A stretch of DNA of 64,000 nucleotides from Theropithecus gelada (taxonomy: Eukaryota > Chordata > Mammalia > Primates > Cercopithecidae), in assembly GCF_003255815.1 (NCBI RefSeq), contig NC_037682.1, positions 10,353,121 to 10,417,120 on the forward strand, read 5' to 3'. Of this stretch, positions 1 through 23,666 are shown one piece after another. The translations under genes and the position numbers were made by a program. Position 1 is the first letter of the stretch; each line of letters starts with the position of its first letter. The notes below the pieces were generated by a model that searched no databases, was not told the DNA's origin, and saw only the letters and a program-made list of their open reading frames with translations.

Positions 1-149
1 GCAGTGCCCTGTGGGCCCCAACCCAGGGTCAGCAGTGCCACTCCCACCGCAGCTGGCCATTCCCTCACCTGCCCCCCATGAAGGAGGTGCTGACCCTCTT
101 CCCACCACTATCCACGCACTGCTGGTGGTGCCAACAATCTTCTTCCCAG

Positions 150-386
150 GGTCTCACTGATGCGCCCTGGACACCACCTGGCTCAAGCAATTTTCCTGCC
201 TCAGCCTCCCAAGTAGCTGGGATTACAGGCGCCCACCACCTTGCCCGGCTAATTTATGTAATTTTAGTAGAGAGGGGGTTTCACCATGTTGGCCAGGCTG
301 GTCTTGAACCTCCCGACCTCAGGTGACTCGCCCACCTCGGCCTCCCAAAGTGTTGGGATTACAGGTGTGAGCCACCTCGCCCAGCA
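150..386 (-). mobile_element. Alu, antisense, partial
   Basis: Reverse-complement Alu with a damaged 3' end (no T-run at its left side), ending in the GAGCCACCTCGCCCAGC edge at about 386. Confidence 0.9.
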
Positions 387-607
387 TATATAGGTGTTAA
401 AATTATCATTACTTTTACTGAATCATTTGGGAGTAAATTACAGACATCATGACCCTTTACCCATAAATACTTCAGCATATATGGACATTCTCTTATATAA
501 CTCCAATACAATAATTAAATTCAGGAAACAAAACATTGACATATTATCTAATATGTAGTTCATCTTTAAATTTCACTAATTGCCCCAGTAATTGTCTTTA
601 TAGCAAT
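387..607. mobile_element. Ancient LINE-1 (L1M-type) 3' fragment
   Basis: AT-rich stretch resembling an old L1M 3' region (cagacatcatgacccttta, then aaatacttcag and acattgacatatta), by memory of that consensus. It is strongly diverged, with no coding capacity. Confidence 0.55.
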
Positions 608-1103
608 GTCTTTTTTTTTTTTTGAGACAGAGTCTCCTTTTGTCGCCCAGGCTACAAAATCGTAGCAACGGCGCGATCTCAGCTCACTGCAAGCTCCACC
701 TCCCAGGTTCAAGGGATTCTCGTACCTCCGCCTGCCGAGTAGCTGGGATTACAGGTGTGAGCCACCATGCCCGGCTCAGACTGGTTTTTTCTTGTTTTTT
801 TTTTTGGAGACGGAGTCTCGCTCCGTCGCCCAGGCTGGAGTGCAGTGGCCAGATCTCAGCTCACTGCAAGCTCCGCCTCCCGGGTTTAGCCATTCTCCTG
901 CCTCAGCCTCCCAAGTAGCTGGGACTACAGACGCCCGCCACCTCGCCCGGCTAGTTTTTTGTATTTTTTAGTAGAGACGGGGTTTCACCATGTTAGCCAG
1001 GATGGTCTCGATCTCCTGACCTCGTGATCCGCCCGTCTCGGCCTCCCAAAGTGCTGGGATTACAGGCTTGAGCCACTGCGCCCGGCCCAGACTGGTTTTT
1101 TCT
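608..1103 (-). mobile_element. Older antisense Alu interrupted by a young AluY with target-site duplication
   Basis: An internally deleted antisense Alu (608-776) is followed by a near-complete antisense AluY (about 793-1087). The AluY is flanked by a 16-bp direct repeat, cagactggttttttct, at 777-792 and 1088-1103. Its sequence (GGCTTGAGCCACTGCGCCCGG, CTAGTTTTTTGTA) is of the Old World monkey AluY type. Confidence 0.9.
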
Positions 1104-1491
1104 ATACCACTCCTCACAGCTACTCAACGCTCCCCATGACAACGCTCCCCGCTCCTGTACCCCCTGGCTCTGCCCTAGGACCTTTGCACATGCTGTCCCC
1201 CTTCCTGAGCTCTGCCAGCCCCACCTCCCTGCCCAGGGCTGCCCTCTGCCAGTTCTGTGCCCTAACTCGCACCTCCCAGGCCACATCACCAGGAGAACTG
1301 TATGCTTGTTTCCATTCCTGATGACTGAAGACCCCTCCTCCCACCTTCACTCACACCCACACTGAGCCCCAGGGCGCAGGGTGATGTCGGTCTTGTTGGT
1401 GGTCAGACCCTCAGCCCCCAGTGGAGGTAATAAACTACTTGGGAGGTAAATAGATGCTACCTCCCCGACCTGCCCACCCTCTGGGCCTGAC

Positions 1492-14239
<12,748 letters not shown>

Positions 14240-14240
<1 letters not shown>

Positions 14241-14700
14241 CTTATAGGAGGTGAGCCAGGGCTATGTGAAGGACCGAGGGGCCGCAGGGCTGGGGTGCAG
14301 AAGCCCCGGCACGGCCCCCTCTCGGCGGAGCCGACTGGGCGGCGGTCCGGACGCACGCTTGTAGGGGCAGCCGCGATTATCGCCTTTATTATTATGAGTC
14401 CCGGCCCCCGCACTGCCCAGCTCTTTGCGCCTTAGTTTCCCCCTCTGTGCACACACGGGTCGCGGGGCGCAGAGGAGGCCCCAAACAACTTTGCGCTTCC
14501 CGGCCTGGCCGCACAGCGGGGGAGGGGCGGTGCCGGGCGCGGACTCCGTTTCCCACAAGCCCGAGCCCCGCGCCATCTTGCCGGTGGGCGGTGGCTGCCC
14601 GGGGTCGGCCGTTCGGGCCGGCCAGGTGCCACCGCTCACCCCCCAGCCCCGGCTTCCTCCGCTGGGGGCGTGGGACCTGCTAGTCAGAGTCTAGGGACCC
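14240..14700. promoter_or_regulatory. Unassigned CpG island with YY1-type site
   Basis: CpG-dense block upstream of, and separate from, the PPP1R14B island. It contains CGCCATCTTG at 14571-14580 (minus strand AAGATGGCG, a YY1-type motif usually just downstream of a start site) and GC boxes. It may be the promoter of a minus-strand non-coding RNA (an antisense transcript is named for PPP1R14B in human, from memory) or an upstream PPP1R14B promoter. Confidence 0.55.
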
Positions 14701-15039
14701 GAACAGCTCCTGCCCGCCTTCTCCACTCCTACTTTCCCGGGAGCCCAGTCCACGTGTGGGTCCGTGCGGAGCAGCCCGTTTGCCCCTCGCCGGCCGAGGG
14801 CTGGAGGACCTGAACATCGGGGACCGCAGCGTCTCCTCACCAGACTCCCTGTCTGCACATGATGTCCACTCCCCTGCATTCTCAGATGGCTCCTATTCTC
14901 AGATGGCCTCAATGAGGATAGAATGAGGAAGGGTCCAATGAGGACTAGGGTCCTGGCGTGAGCGCAAATCGTCGTCCTGAGCGCTTAGAACGCCTGGGTT
15001 CGGGACTGGAAGGTTGCATTTGGGGGCGATACGGACAGC

Positions 15040-15428
15040 TAGGCCTCCCCTTGCCGAATAGACCCTCCCCTACCCCTGCCCGGGGGCGGAGTAGGGGAGA
15101 GGGGCCCGTAGAGGGGCTGGCCCTTTAAGGGGGTGTGGTCGGGGGGCGGAGGAAGAGCTAGACAGAGAAAGCGCTTCGGCGGCGGCAGCTCGGGCGGCGG
15201 CCGCGGGGGACAAAGGGCGGGCGGATCGGCGGGGAGGGGGCGGGGCGCGGCCAGGCCAGGCCCGGGGGCTCCGCATGCTGCAGCTGCCCCCGGGCGCCCC
15301 CGCCGCCGCCCTCGCCGCGGAGCCGCGCGGAGCTGAGCCGGCGAGCTAACCCGAGCCAGCCGGCGGGCGTCCCGGAGGCGGCGGCGCAGGGAGGGGCCCA
15401 ACGCGCGCACGTGGCCCCGGCGGCCGCC
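15040..15428 (+). promoter_or_regulatory. PPP1R14B: PPP1R14B CpG-island promoter and 5'UTR
   Basis: TATA-less, very CpG-rich block with GC boxes immediately upstream of the PPP1R14B ATG, continuing into exon 1. Contains ccctttaaggggg near 15120 and a run of GGCGG motifs. The start site is inferred to lie within about 15150-15400. Confidence 0.75.
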
Positions 15429-17319
15429 ATGGCGGACAGCGGCACGGCGGGGGGCGCGGCGTTGGCGGCCCCGGCCCCCGGGCCGGGCAGTGGCGGCCCA
15501 GGACCACGCGTCTACTTTCAGAGCCCCCCCGGGGCCGCGGGAGAGGGCCCGGGTGGCGCGGACGATGAGGGCCCAGTGAGGCGCCAAGGGAAGGTCACCG
15601 TCAAGTATGACCGCAAGGAACTACGGAAGCGCCTCAACCTAGAGGAGTGGATCCTGGAGCAGCTTACGCGCCTCTACGACTGCCAGGTGTGTTCCCACCC
15701 CGCGCCGACACCCCAAAATCGGTCTCGAGCCTGTCCGCCTGGGAGCCCCACTATGAGCTTGCCTGTCACCGGAGTCAAAGGGCGCTCTGCTTCCCTGCGC
15801 GCTCCCCTCCCGTCTGCACTCCCTGCCCCCAATATATACTCTTTCTTCCCTGACCTAAGTCACTTCTATCTTCTCCGCTGCCTCGGACCCTGGCCCCCAT
15901 TATGCCACTCCCCGCGTCCAGCTTAGTGTCCTCCAGAAGCCTCAAGGGGTGGCCTGGGCCTTGGGCAAGAGGCAAGGGGGCTAGTCTGGGCTGGCAGCGG
16001 CAGGAGGTCTCACCGCCTGGTGCCCACTGGCTTAGACTGTGGTTACACGGGGCTGGTCTGGTAGGCGACTGGGGCTGGGCTGTTCTGTGGGCTAGCCTGG
16101 AGCTCCATCTTGGCGTGCGTGCAGGCTAGCCCGCTTTCTGGGCTCTGCTTCTCCACCCCCATGACTCCCTGGTTGTTCAGACGGTGACTCAGGCCCCGGG
16201 GGGCAGGGTGGAGGAGTGGGCTTGCCTGGTGCTGCCTGCCTACCCTAGCCCAGCCCTGGAATGCAGCTGACTACAAACAGGATAGGGGCTTCCTGCGGAG
16301 GGTGGGGCAGGGTGGTGGGCACCCCTCCCTCACCAAAGCATGGGCTCTTTGTTTCCTCTTTGCCAGGCCTGGGTCCTTCCCAGTGACCCCTCAGCCTTCA
16401 CTTCCTCCTCGCTCCCGGGGAGCTGTGACAGGTGTTTGGGGGAGGGGAGGGGGGCATGATAAGCTGGGACAGCTGCACCCACCGGTGCTCTGGTGAGATG
16501 GGGGGCCCGGATGTTGGGGAGACACATCTGCTGGATTCCCAGCCCAAGGTCCCCAGCCCTGGCTGTCTGGCCTTGTCTGGCACCCCCGGTGCCCACTGGC
16601 AGGGACAGGAAGCTCCCCCCCCCCCCCCCCCCTTGGGCAGTTTGCCTTGGCACGGGCCTGATCTGTTTTCCTCCTCAGAGCAGCTGCCGTTGTGTCTGCT
16701 GGGCAGAGGGCCGGGTTCCTCAGAGGTAGGCAGGGGCCTCAACCCCTCTCTCCAACTCAGGCTCATGTCTCTCCCTCCTCCCCCACCCCCACCCTAGGAA
16801 GAGGAGATCCCAGAACTGGAGATTGATGTGGATGAGCTCCTGGACATGGAGAGTGATGATGCCCGGGCTGCCAGGGTCAAGGTGAGGGGGCTGAGGGGCA
16901 GCGGGTTGCCTGAGGCACTGCCCTGGGAAAGCGAGGCTGTGGAGCCAGGCCCTCAAGCCTCAGCTCCTGCCTCAGCGGAATGGGGCCAATGCCTAGCTGT
17001 GAGGTGGTTGTGGCATCTCCTGTGCCTCAGGGTGGCCCCAGTCCCTTGGAAGTCGGTAAAGGTGAGCTCCAGGCCCCCACTCCAGAGGACTCACTTATCC
17101 TTCCTCCCCTATCCCCTGCTAGGAGCTGCTGGTTGACTGTTACAAACCCACAGAGGTAAGAGATTTCCCCGGGGGGGGGGGGGTGGTGAGGGGAGCCTGG
17201 CTCCTGTCGTCTAGGGGTTTGGTCTCCTTAATGTTTATCCTCCCACCCAGGCCTTCATCTCTGGCCTGCTGGACAAGATCCGGGGCATGCAGAAGCTGAG
17301 CACACCCCAGAAGAAGTGA
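15429..17319 (+). CDS. PPP1R14B: PPP1R14B, protein phosphatase 1 inhibitor 14B (PHI-1)
   Basis: Inhibits the PP1 catalytic subunit, including myosin phosphatase, when phosphorylated; cytosolic. Exons 15429-15686, 16798-16881, 17123-17155 and 17251-17319 (stop TGA 17317-17319) join in frame to 147 codons, the human length from memory. The start is ATG 15429 (MADSGTAGGAAL) in a GCCGCCATGG Kozak context. An Ala/Gly/Pro-rich N-terminus (1-50) precedes the PHI domain (about 51-147). The inhibitory phospho-threonine is Thr57 in RRQGKVTVKYDRKELRKRL. The tail is KLSTPQKK. The gene is convergent with FKBP2 and divergent from PLCB3. Intron 1 carries an 18-base C run (16615-16632) and intron 3 a 13-base G run (17171-17183). 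Confidence 0.98.
16615..16632 (+). repeat. Poly-C tract in PPP1R14B intron 1
   Basis: Eighteen uninterrupted C residues, about 165 bp upstream of the exon-2 acceptor. Length is likely polymorphic and prone to sequencing error. Confidence 0.9.
17171..17183 (+). repeat. Poly-G tract in PPP1R14B intron 3
   Basis: Thirteen G residues starting 16 bases after the exon-3 end, preceded by cccc. It sits in a short intron (17156-17250) and may form a G-rich secondary structure. Confidence 0.85.
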
Positions 17320-17561
17320 GGGTCCCCGACCCAGGCGAACGGTGGCTCCCACAGGACAATCGCTGCCCCCTGACCTCGTAGCAACAGCAATACTGGGGGA
17401 CCCTGCGGCCAGGCCTGGTGCCATGAGCAGGGCTCCTCGTGCCCCTGGCCCAGGGGTCTCTTCCCCTGCCCCCTCAGTTTTCCACTTTTGGGGTTTTTTA
17501 TTGTTATTAAACTGATGGGACTTTTTGTGTTTTTATATTGACTCTGCAGCGCGGGCCCGTT

Positions 17562-17567
17562 AATAAA
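17562..17567 (+). promoter_or_regulatory. PPP1R14B: PPP1R14B polyadenylation signal
   Basis: Canonical AATAAA about 245 bases after the stop codon, giving a short 3'UTR. An ATTAAA at about 17506 is a possible upstream alternative. Cleavage is inferred near 17580-17590. Confidence 0.85.
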
Positions 17568-18031
17568 GCTAGGAGATGCCTTTGGTGCAGCTAACAGGCT
17601 CGGCTGGTCTCTTAGGGGGCACCCTGCTCTGTGACTTCTGCCAGCTCAGCTTCTCCCCAGGTGACCACAGGCCTTCCTGAGGGCCATGTAGCCATGATGA
17701 TAGCCCAGTGCTGGCTCCCAGACCAGGGGCTGGAAGTGGCTGGGGAGCTGTGGGGAGCAGTGCTATTGCTGCTGGCAGGCAGGAACACTCCTTTTTCTCT
17801 GGGCAAGGGCCACCATGTCCATTGAGCCTAGATCCCCAAGGCTCCACAGTCAGGAAAAGAGAAGGTGGTGGGGTATGCCAGAGCTGAGGTCTCTGAGTCT
17901 CTAAGGGCCCACAAACACACACAGGCTTACTCCTTGGGCTTTTAAGTTTTTTTGTTTTTTTTGTTTTGTTTTGTTTTTGGAACAGTCTGGTCCCTGATGG
18001 GGGCCTCTCCCCCTACCCCTCCCCAGTCTGG

Positions 18032-19659
18032 TTACAGCTCAGATCGTCGCTCGATTTTGAGCAGCTCCACCTCGAACACCAGGGTTGCACCACCTGTAGG
18101 GGAGAAGGGGAGTCAAAAGGCCAACCAGGGCCACAGGGAGGTGGGCTGGCTGCAGGTGATGGGGGGCGTCAAAAGGTTTACTACCTGGAATCTTTGGGGG
18201 AGCTCCCCGCTCTCCATACCCTGTTGAAGATGCACAAAGAAACAGTCAGTGACGGCCAAGCTCCCTTCCAGCTTCGGCAAAGGGAAGGTGTTCTGCCCCT
18301 CTCAGCAAGAAGGCCAGAAATGGAGAAGGGTAATGGAGATGGGAAGGGGGTGCCAAAGGCCTGGCAAGGGCAGAGTTGGGCCACTACAGCTGAGTGCTTC
18401 AAGGATCCTGCCCTGTACTCACTGCTAGACAGCCAAACTTGGAGAAGGCGTGTATTGTAATGAATGGATATGGTGAAGACCAATGAAAGGCTGAAGCAGC
18501 TTTCACCCTTCCCAGTCACACACCGCAACCTGCTCTGCACCCTCAGGAGGGGCCTCTTACCCAGCTCAGACGGGATCACCAGCTTGCGCTTCTCCCCCTC
18601 ACACATCCTGCAGGAAGACACATGCTCAGCCCATGGCAGCACCCAGGGCCTCTGTCTTGTATTCTTGGGGCTTGCCTCCCACAGCTTACCTCCTGGGCGG
18701 TGGCCATGCACGCCCCCGCTCCCAAGCCCATTCCCCCATGACTCACCCCAACAGCCCCTGGTCCCAGCCCTTGATGACCTGGCCTGTGCCAAGGGAGAAG
18801 ACAAAGGGCTGGTTCTGGGGCAGGCTGCTGTCAAACTCTGTCCCATCTTCCAGCTTCCCCTGTGGGACCAGGAGAAGGCCAGTGAGGAAGAGGGGACCAC
18901 CCCAGACGTCCCCCTCCCTCAGCTGCTTTCCCCATCAAGCTGGCCCCCACAGCACTGGTGGTCAGTCCTTTTTGTTTTTTGAGATGGAGTCTCTGTTGCC
19001 ATGGCTGGAGTACAGTGGCATGATCTTGCCTCACTGCAGCCTCTGCCTCCCGGGTTCAACCAATTCTCCCACCTCAGCCTCCGAAGTAGCTGGGATTATA
19101 GGCGCCTGCCACCACCCCCGGCTAATTTTGTATTTTCAGTAGAGAAAATTTCATCATGAGGCCAAGCTGGTCTCAAATTCCTGACCTCAGGTGATCACGT
19201 GCCTTGGCCTCCCAAAGTGCTGGGATTACTGGGGTGAGCCACTGTGCCCGGCTGGTCATAGTTTTTTAAGAGGACAGAGCCTTGGGCAGCTCACAGTATA
19301 CTGTCACTGCCTGCTGGTGCCCACCTGGGCAGTAGGCAAGGACAAGGCAGAACCATGGAAACTGGCTTAGAGGGGAGAGGGGACTTGTCCAAGGTCATCT
19401 ACCTGGCTGATGGAGAACCAGACTCCCAAGCACGTTCTGGTCCTTGGAAGCCCCATCCACTTCCAAAAGGCCCGCCCATCCCACTCACCGTGTAGTGCAT
19501 GTGCAGGACATCCCCTTTACGCGATTTGATGGGACAGTGGTCCACCCGCTTCTTGACCCCGATCTGCAGCTTCCTTTTGCCCTCGGCCCCCGTGGCCGTG
19601 GCCACGGCGCTCAGGCAGATGGACAGTACTGTCAGGACCCGGACCCAGCTCAGCCTCAT
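18032..19659 (-). CDS. FKBP2: FKBP2 (FKBP13), ER-lumenal peptidyl-prolyl isomerase
   Basis: FK506-binding cis-trans prolyl isomerase of the endoplasmic reticulum. Coding exons: 19489-19659, 18747-18859, 18561-18607, 18185-18220 and 18032-18093 (stop TAA). They sum to 429 nt, 142 aa, the human length from memory. ATG 19659 opens a signal peptide (MRLSWVRVLTVLSICLSAVA, cleavage about 21-23). The single FKBP domain spans about 40-135, with EFDSS, [33 protein letters not shown] and LVFEVELLKI; these include the usual aromatic/Asp pocket. The C-terminus is RRSEL, an ER-retention-like tail (recalled as RRTEL in human). The ATG exon seems to begin at a cacag acceptor four bases upstream, so first exon(s) are non-coding. 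Confidence 0.98.
18966..19256 (-). mobile_element. Alu, antisense, FKBP2 intron
   Basis: Diverged antisense Alu with a short T-run at left and a gtgcccggct end at right, in the intron between FKBP2 coding exons 1 and 2. Confidence 0.9.
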
Positions 19660-19828
19660 GTTTCTGTGGGCACAGACCCCGACCGACCGACTGAACGTGG
19701 GGGAGGGCAGGGAGAATATGGAACACAGGTAGGTAACAGGAGGGTTCCACCACCACTGCATCTTGCTTGCCCCGGGGAATCCCCTTTGTCCCGGGTCACC
19801 GCCCTCTCCCCCGGGCTCCGGGGCCACA

Positions 19829-21180
19829 CTTACCAGTCCAGTGAGAAGGGGGCTTGGCCGAGGACCCCAGCAGCGGGGGGAGGGGGTCAGGGGAGGCCAC
19901 AGCAGCCAGGGCCCCGCCCCTTTGCTCACCCCCATACCTTCCCTCCCTCCCCGTCCCCACCTCCGCTCTTCAGTTCCCGCCTGTCCCTTTGCGTAAAGTC
20001 CAGACCCTATCTGGCTGCACTGCAGTTGCCCCGACTGGGCGGTCCCACTCACGCCACACCCAGCTGCCCCCGGCCCAGCACACCCACACCTCTGCGGCCG
20101 CTGCCGGGGGCCGGCCCCGAGGCACCCACACATCCCCGCTGGGTGGCTCCGAGGAGCCCGGGTCCTCGGGAGATACCCCCCAGCCTGGTCCTGTGCCTCC
20201 GCCCGAGGCGCCGCCCCAACTCTGAGCCCTTGGGGGTCTCCGGGGCACCCAGACTGGCCCTGTGTCTTCTGGCCGCCGAGCCCGCTCCACCCACACCACC
20301 TCTCCCGGTGGAGTTCTCGGCCTACCGCGTCCCCAAGCCCGGCCACCACGGAGACCACCCCCGCGAGGACGCCCGGGGCCATTAGTCGGGCCGGGCTCCT
20401 CCCTTGACTCCTTGGCACCGCCCTTCGAAGGACGCGGTGCCGCCCCCGGGCCTGCAGCCCCGCCTTCGACAGAACTAGACCCTTTTTCCGGAGCCGTAGC
20501 CACGCCACTCACCGGCTGAAGCCCCGCCCCCAGCGCCTGCGCTCCGTCCCCCTCTGCTTCCGACCCCGAGGCTCCGCCTTTCACCTCCTCCAGCTCCTCC
20601 TCCTTCAAGAGCCAGGCTCCGTCCCCCGACCTTCCTAGCTCCGCCCCCTGCCGCCGGGCTCCGCCTTCCACTGGCACCAGCTCGGAGGTCCCACCCGTCC
20701 CGGTTCCACGTCCCGCCCCGAGTCCCAGGGCTCCGCCCCGTGCGGCGTGAGAACCCTCCCCCTGCGGCATCTCCGGACAGCTCCGGCCCCCACCCCCAAT
20801 TTCCTAGTCACCTAGCTCTCGTTGACACTCGGAGCCCGGTCCGCTCCTGCCCGGCCTGATCCAGCCTGCCCTCTTGCACCCCGGCTCCCCCCAGCCCGGG
20901 CTGTGGCCCCCGCTCACCTCCTCGCCGCGCCCCCGGAGTCAACCCCGGTGGTGGTGCCGCCTCTGCGCAGGCGCGTCCTTGTCGCTACCAGGCCGGGCCA
21001 CGCCGCCCTCCCTCATTGGGCCGTGCGAAACCCGCGGCCACACGCCCGCTGGCGCGGGTCTTTCCCTAGCCCCGCCCCCACGACGGCGCTGCTGCGTCAC
21101 TTCCGGCGGAGCGGTAGTCTGTAAGGTTAGGTGAAAGTGACTTCCGAAAAGGCCGGAGGCACTTCCGGCCGAGGTGATAG
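19829..21180 (-). promoter_or_regulatory. FKBP2: FKBP2 CpG-island promoter with ETS sites and candidate non-coding first exons
   Basis: Long CpG-dense block. On the minus strand a good donor, gaggag|gtgagcg, ends a candidate first exon at 20918. Weaker alternatives lie near 20512 (agccg|gtgagtgg) and 19835 (ggactg|gtaagtg). Upstream lie two perfect CACTTCCGG ETS/GABP-type sites (21098-21106, 21160-21168) and ACTTCCG (21140-21146). These suggest a TATA-less housekeeping promoter at about 20950-21150. Exon use is inferred, not shown. Confidence 0.7.
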
Positions 21181-23600
21181 TAAGGTCAGGCCGGCGTGGG
21201 TTCCCGGAGGGGGTCTTGAGGCGCCATTTCAAGTCGCCTCCAGCCTCTCCCACAGCACTTCTGTTTTCCCAGGCCTCATCATAGCCCACAGCCCTCAGTC
21301 GCTGTGGAAAGCGCCTGGGCTTCACAGTGACCCTCAGGTTTGAATTACGGGTCGGCTGTGTGCTTGGTGGAATTTGTCATCCAACACAGGCGTGTAACAC
21401 GGGCTTGATGACACCCAGCCCACGGGATCCCTGCAGGACCGAGATGATGTTCAGTGCCAAGCCCTGGCTTCCAGCCAATGCTCCCACCCACGTCTCTCTC
21501 CCAGGAGCCAGGCTTACCTGTGCACCTGGGCTGTGACTCATGACTGGAATGATCTGGCTGGGCCTGTTCCCCCACCAGACTTATTTTCAGGCGCCCCAGC
21601 AGCCACCAAACATCTGTCAACTGAAGTAATGAACCTGCGGTTGAGAGGCAGCTAAACCTAGGTTGAAGGTTAGGGAGACAGCCGATTTGAGGTCAAATCC
21701 CCCGGCCAATTAGCCTTTCTGAGCCTATTTCCTCAATTGTAAAAGGAAGACAATCATGATGCTGACCTCAGAATTAAGGAGGAAGTGAGGAGGTGCATGT
21801 GAAGCATTGTGCCTGTCTGGTGGGGCTGACTGGGCTCTGGAGGTGGTAGCTCTTTGGAGCCCTAACCCTCCTCTGCCTCATGCTAATTGACCTATGGCAT
21901 GTCTAGTGACATCATGACTGAGAAAATGATTTGAAAGTAGTAATCGCTGTCAGGAATTGTCTGCTGGTTCAACCCACTCCTGCTTTAGGCCCACTAAAAT
22001 CATACCCACATGCTCTGACCCAACACCTCAGAGAAAGCCTCCATTAGGGTGGCTGTCCCCCCCTCCCGGTGGCTGCCCAATTGAGTTAACTCTGCCCCGA
22101 ATGTCCTGCCTCAGCAGGCAAAGCACTGGTGCCCAAGGTTGGCCTTTCATCCACCCCAAACCACTCAGCCCTGGGCACTGGAGGCTGCAGGGAGAAGGGT
22201 GGGGGCTGGGCTTGGGCTGGGATAGACAAGTCAGGAGAATCTCAGGCAGCAACTAGTGAAGGGAGCTGCAGGGTGCAAGGGAGGTGAGGGTGGAGAAAAC
22301 TGTGTAGGTTGGGCGGGCGTGGTGGCTCACACCTTTAATCTCAGCTCTTTGGGACGCTGAGGCAGGTGGATCACCTGAGGTCAGGAGTTCCAGACCAGCC
22401 TGGCCCACATGGTGAAACCCATCTCTACTAAAAATACAAAAATTAGCTGGGCGTGGTGGTGGGCGCCTGTAATCCCAACTACTTGGGAGACTGAAGCAAG
22501 AGACTCGCTTGAACCCAGGAGGTGGAGGTTGCAGTGAGCGGAGATCGCACCATTGCACTCCAGCCTGGGCGACAGAGTGAGACTCTGTCAAAAAAACAAA
22601 AAGGAAAGAAAAAAAAACTGTGTGGGTTGGTTTGAGGGGAGCCTGCCGCCCAAACCAGGCCCACCAGCCCCAGACCTTTGGTGCTTCCCTTTCAGGGAAA
22701 TGGGAGTGAAGTTAAGACAGGGCAGGTACCGGGGCTTTAGATTCAAGCTGCAGGGAACAAAAAGCAGCAGATGCTGAAAGTGCTGCCTGGCAGGAAGAAC
22801 AAGTGTTTTTTTTCTGTTATGTAAAGATAGTCTCAAACTTCTCTGCGACCCGAGGACGCCAACCATAGCAATCTTCTGTTCCCTCTATGTGCACATGTGG
22901 AAACTGCTGCTCAGAGAGGCAGGGGTAGTGACAAGCAAGGTCACTCAGCAGATCTGGGTCCTACCCCAGGCTCTTTGGCCACAGAAGGTCGTCTCCTTCC
23001 AGAAAAGAACCCCGGTGAAGAGGAGGAGGGCAGGCTGTTGACTGGGCTCTCCCTGACTCCCATGCCTGGCAATAACATGAAAGTGATGAATACATAATTC
23101 TGGCCCTGCCTGGGATCTGCTGTGGAGCCTTAGTCCTCATTTCTTCCATCTGCACGACGAGGGAGCAAGACAAGCTTTAGATTTAGTGATGCAAACATTC
23201 ATGCCCAAACCAGCCAGCCTGGACAGTGACAAACAGCGACACAGGCAGGGACAGCTCCTTCCATCTCTTTTATCAGGGTTGGGGGATCACAGTTCTTGTA
23301 CCAAAGCCCAAATCCTATTATGCAGAGATTTGGGTCTTCTTAGTGAGGGGAGGAAGAGCCAGTTGTAAGATGCTTACTTGCACAGAGTGGTTAGAAACTG
23401 AGACAGTACCCCATTCTCCCCTGAGCTGATATATGACCCCTCTTGCTGCTTCCCAGTCTCCTCTTCCAACTCTGTCCTGTTTGATGATGGCCTCAGGGAG
23501 ACAAGGGATGGCAGAAGAACCCTCTGAGAGGCCCAGGTCCTGGAGCAGCTTCTGCCTGGGCTGAGGTCTTGGGGGCTTGGCTGTTTTTTACCAGGCTCCT
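21180..23600. other. Interval between FKBP2 promoter and VEGFB 3' end
   Basis: Unique sequence plus a sense Alu at about 22308-22617. A block at about 21988-22200 shares matching pieces with 23759-23840. The VEGFB 3'UTR should end in the right part. No canonical minus-strand AATAAA was seen, only a GATAAA variant near 23268-23275. No gene recognised. Confidence 0.6.
22308..22617 (+). mobile_element. Alu, sense
   Basis: Full-length sense Alu (ggcgggcgtggtggctcaca) with an A-rich tail, flanked by tgtgtaggttggg / tgtgtgggttgg, a probable target-site duplication. Confidence 0.9.
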
Positions 23601-23666
23601 CTTTGTCCCCCCACTGGGATATAGCCTATGAGGCAAGTCACCCCGCTGAGTCTGAAAAGCCATGTG

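Larger units (their letters stand above)
1..1491 (-). other. PLCB3 intron 14 (partial)
   Basis: Intronic DNA past the exon-14 donor at 1491. It holds an antisense Alu, a LINE-1 remnant, an antisense Alu with a younger AluY in it, and unique sequence at about 1104-1491. No further PLCB3 exon is recognisable, so the next coding exon lies outside the window. Confidence 0.8.

Noticed and set aside
19399..20508. Long open frames on both strands (369 and 313 codons)
   Set aside because: They lie in the FKBP2 CpG island, have GC-biased composition and no family resemblance, and the minus frame just runs through the FKBP2 ATG exon. Explained by scarcity of stops in GC-rich DNA.
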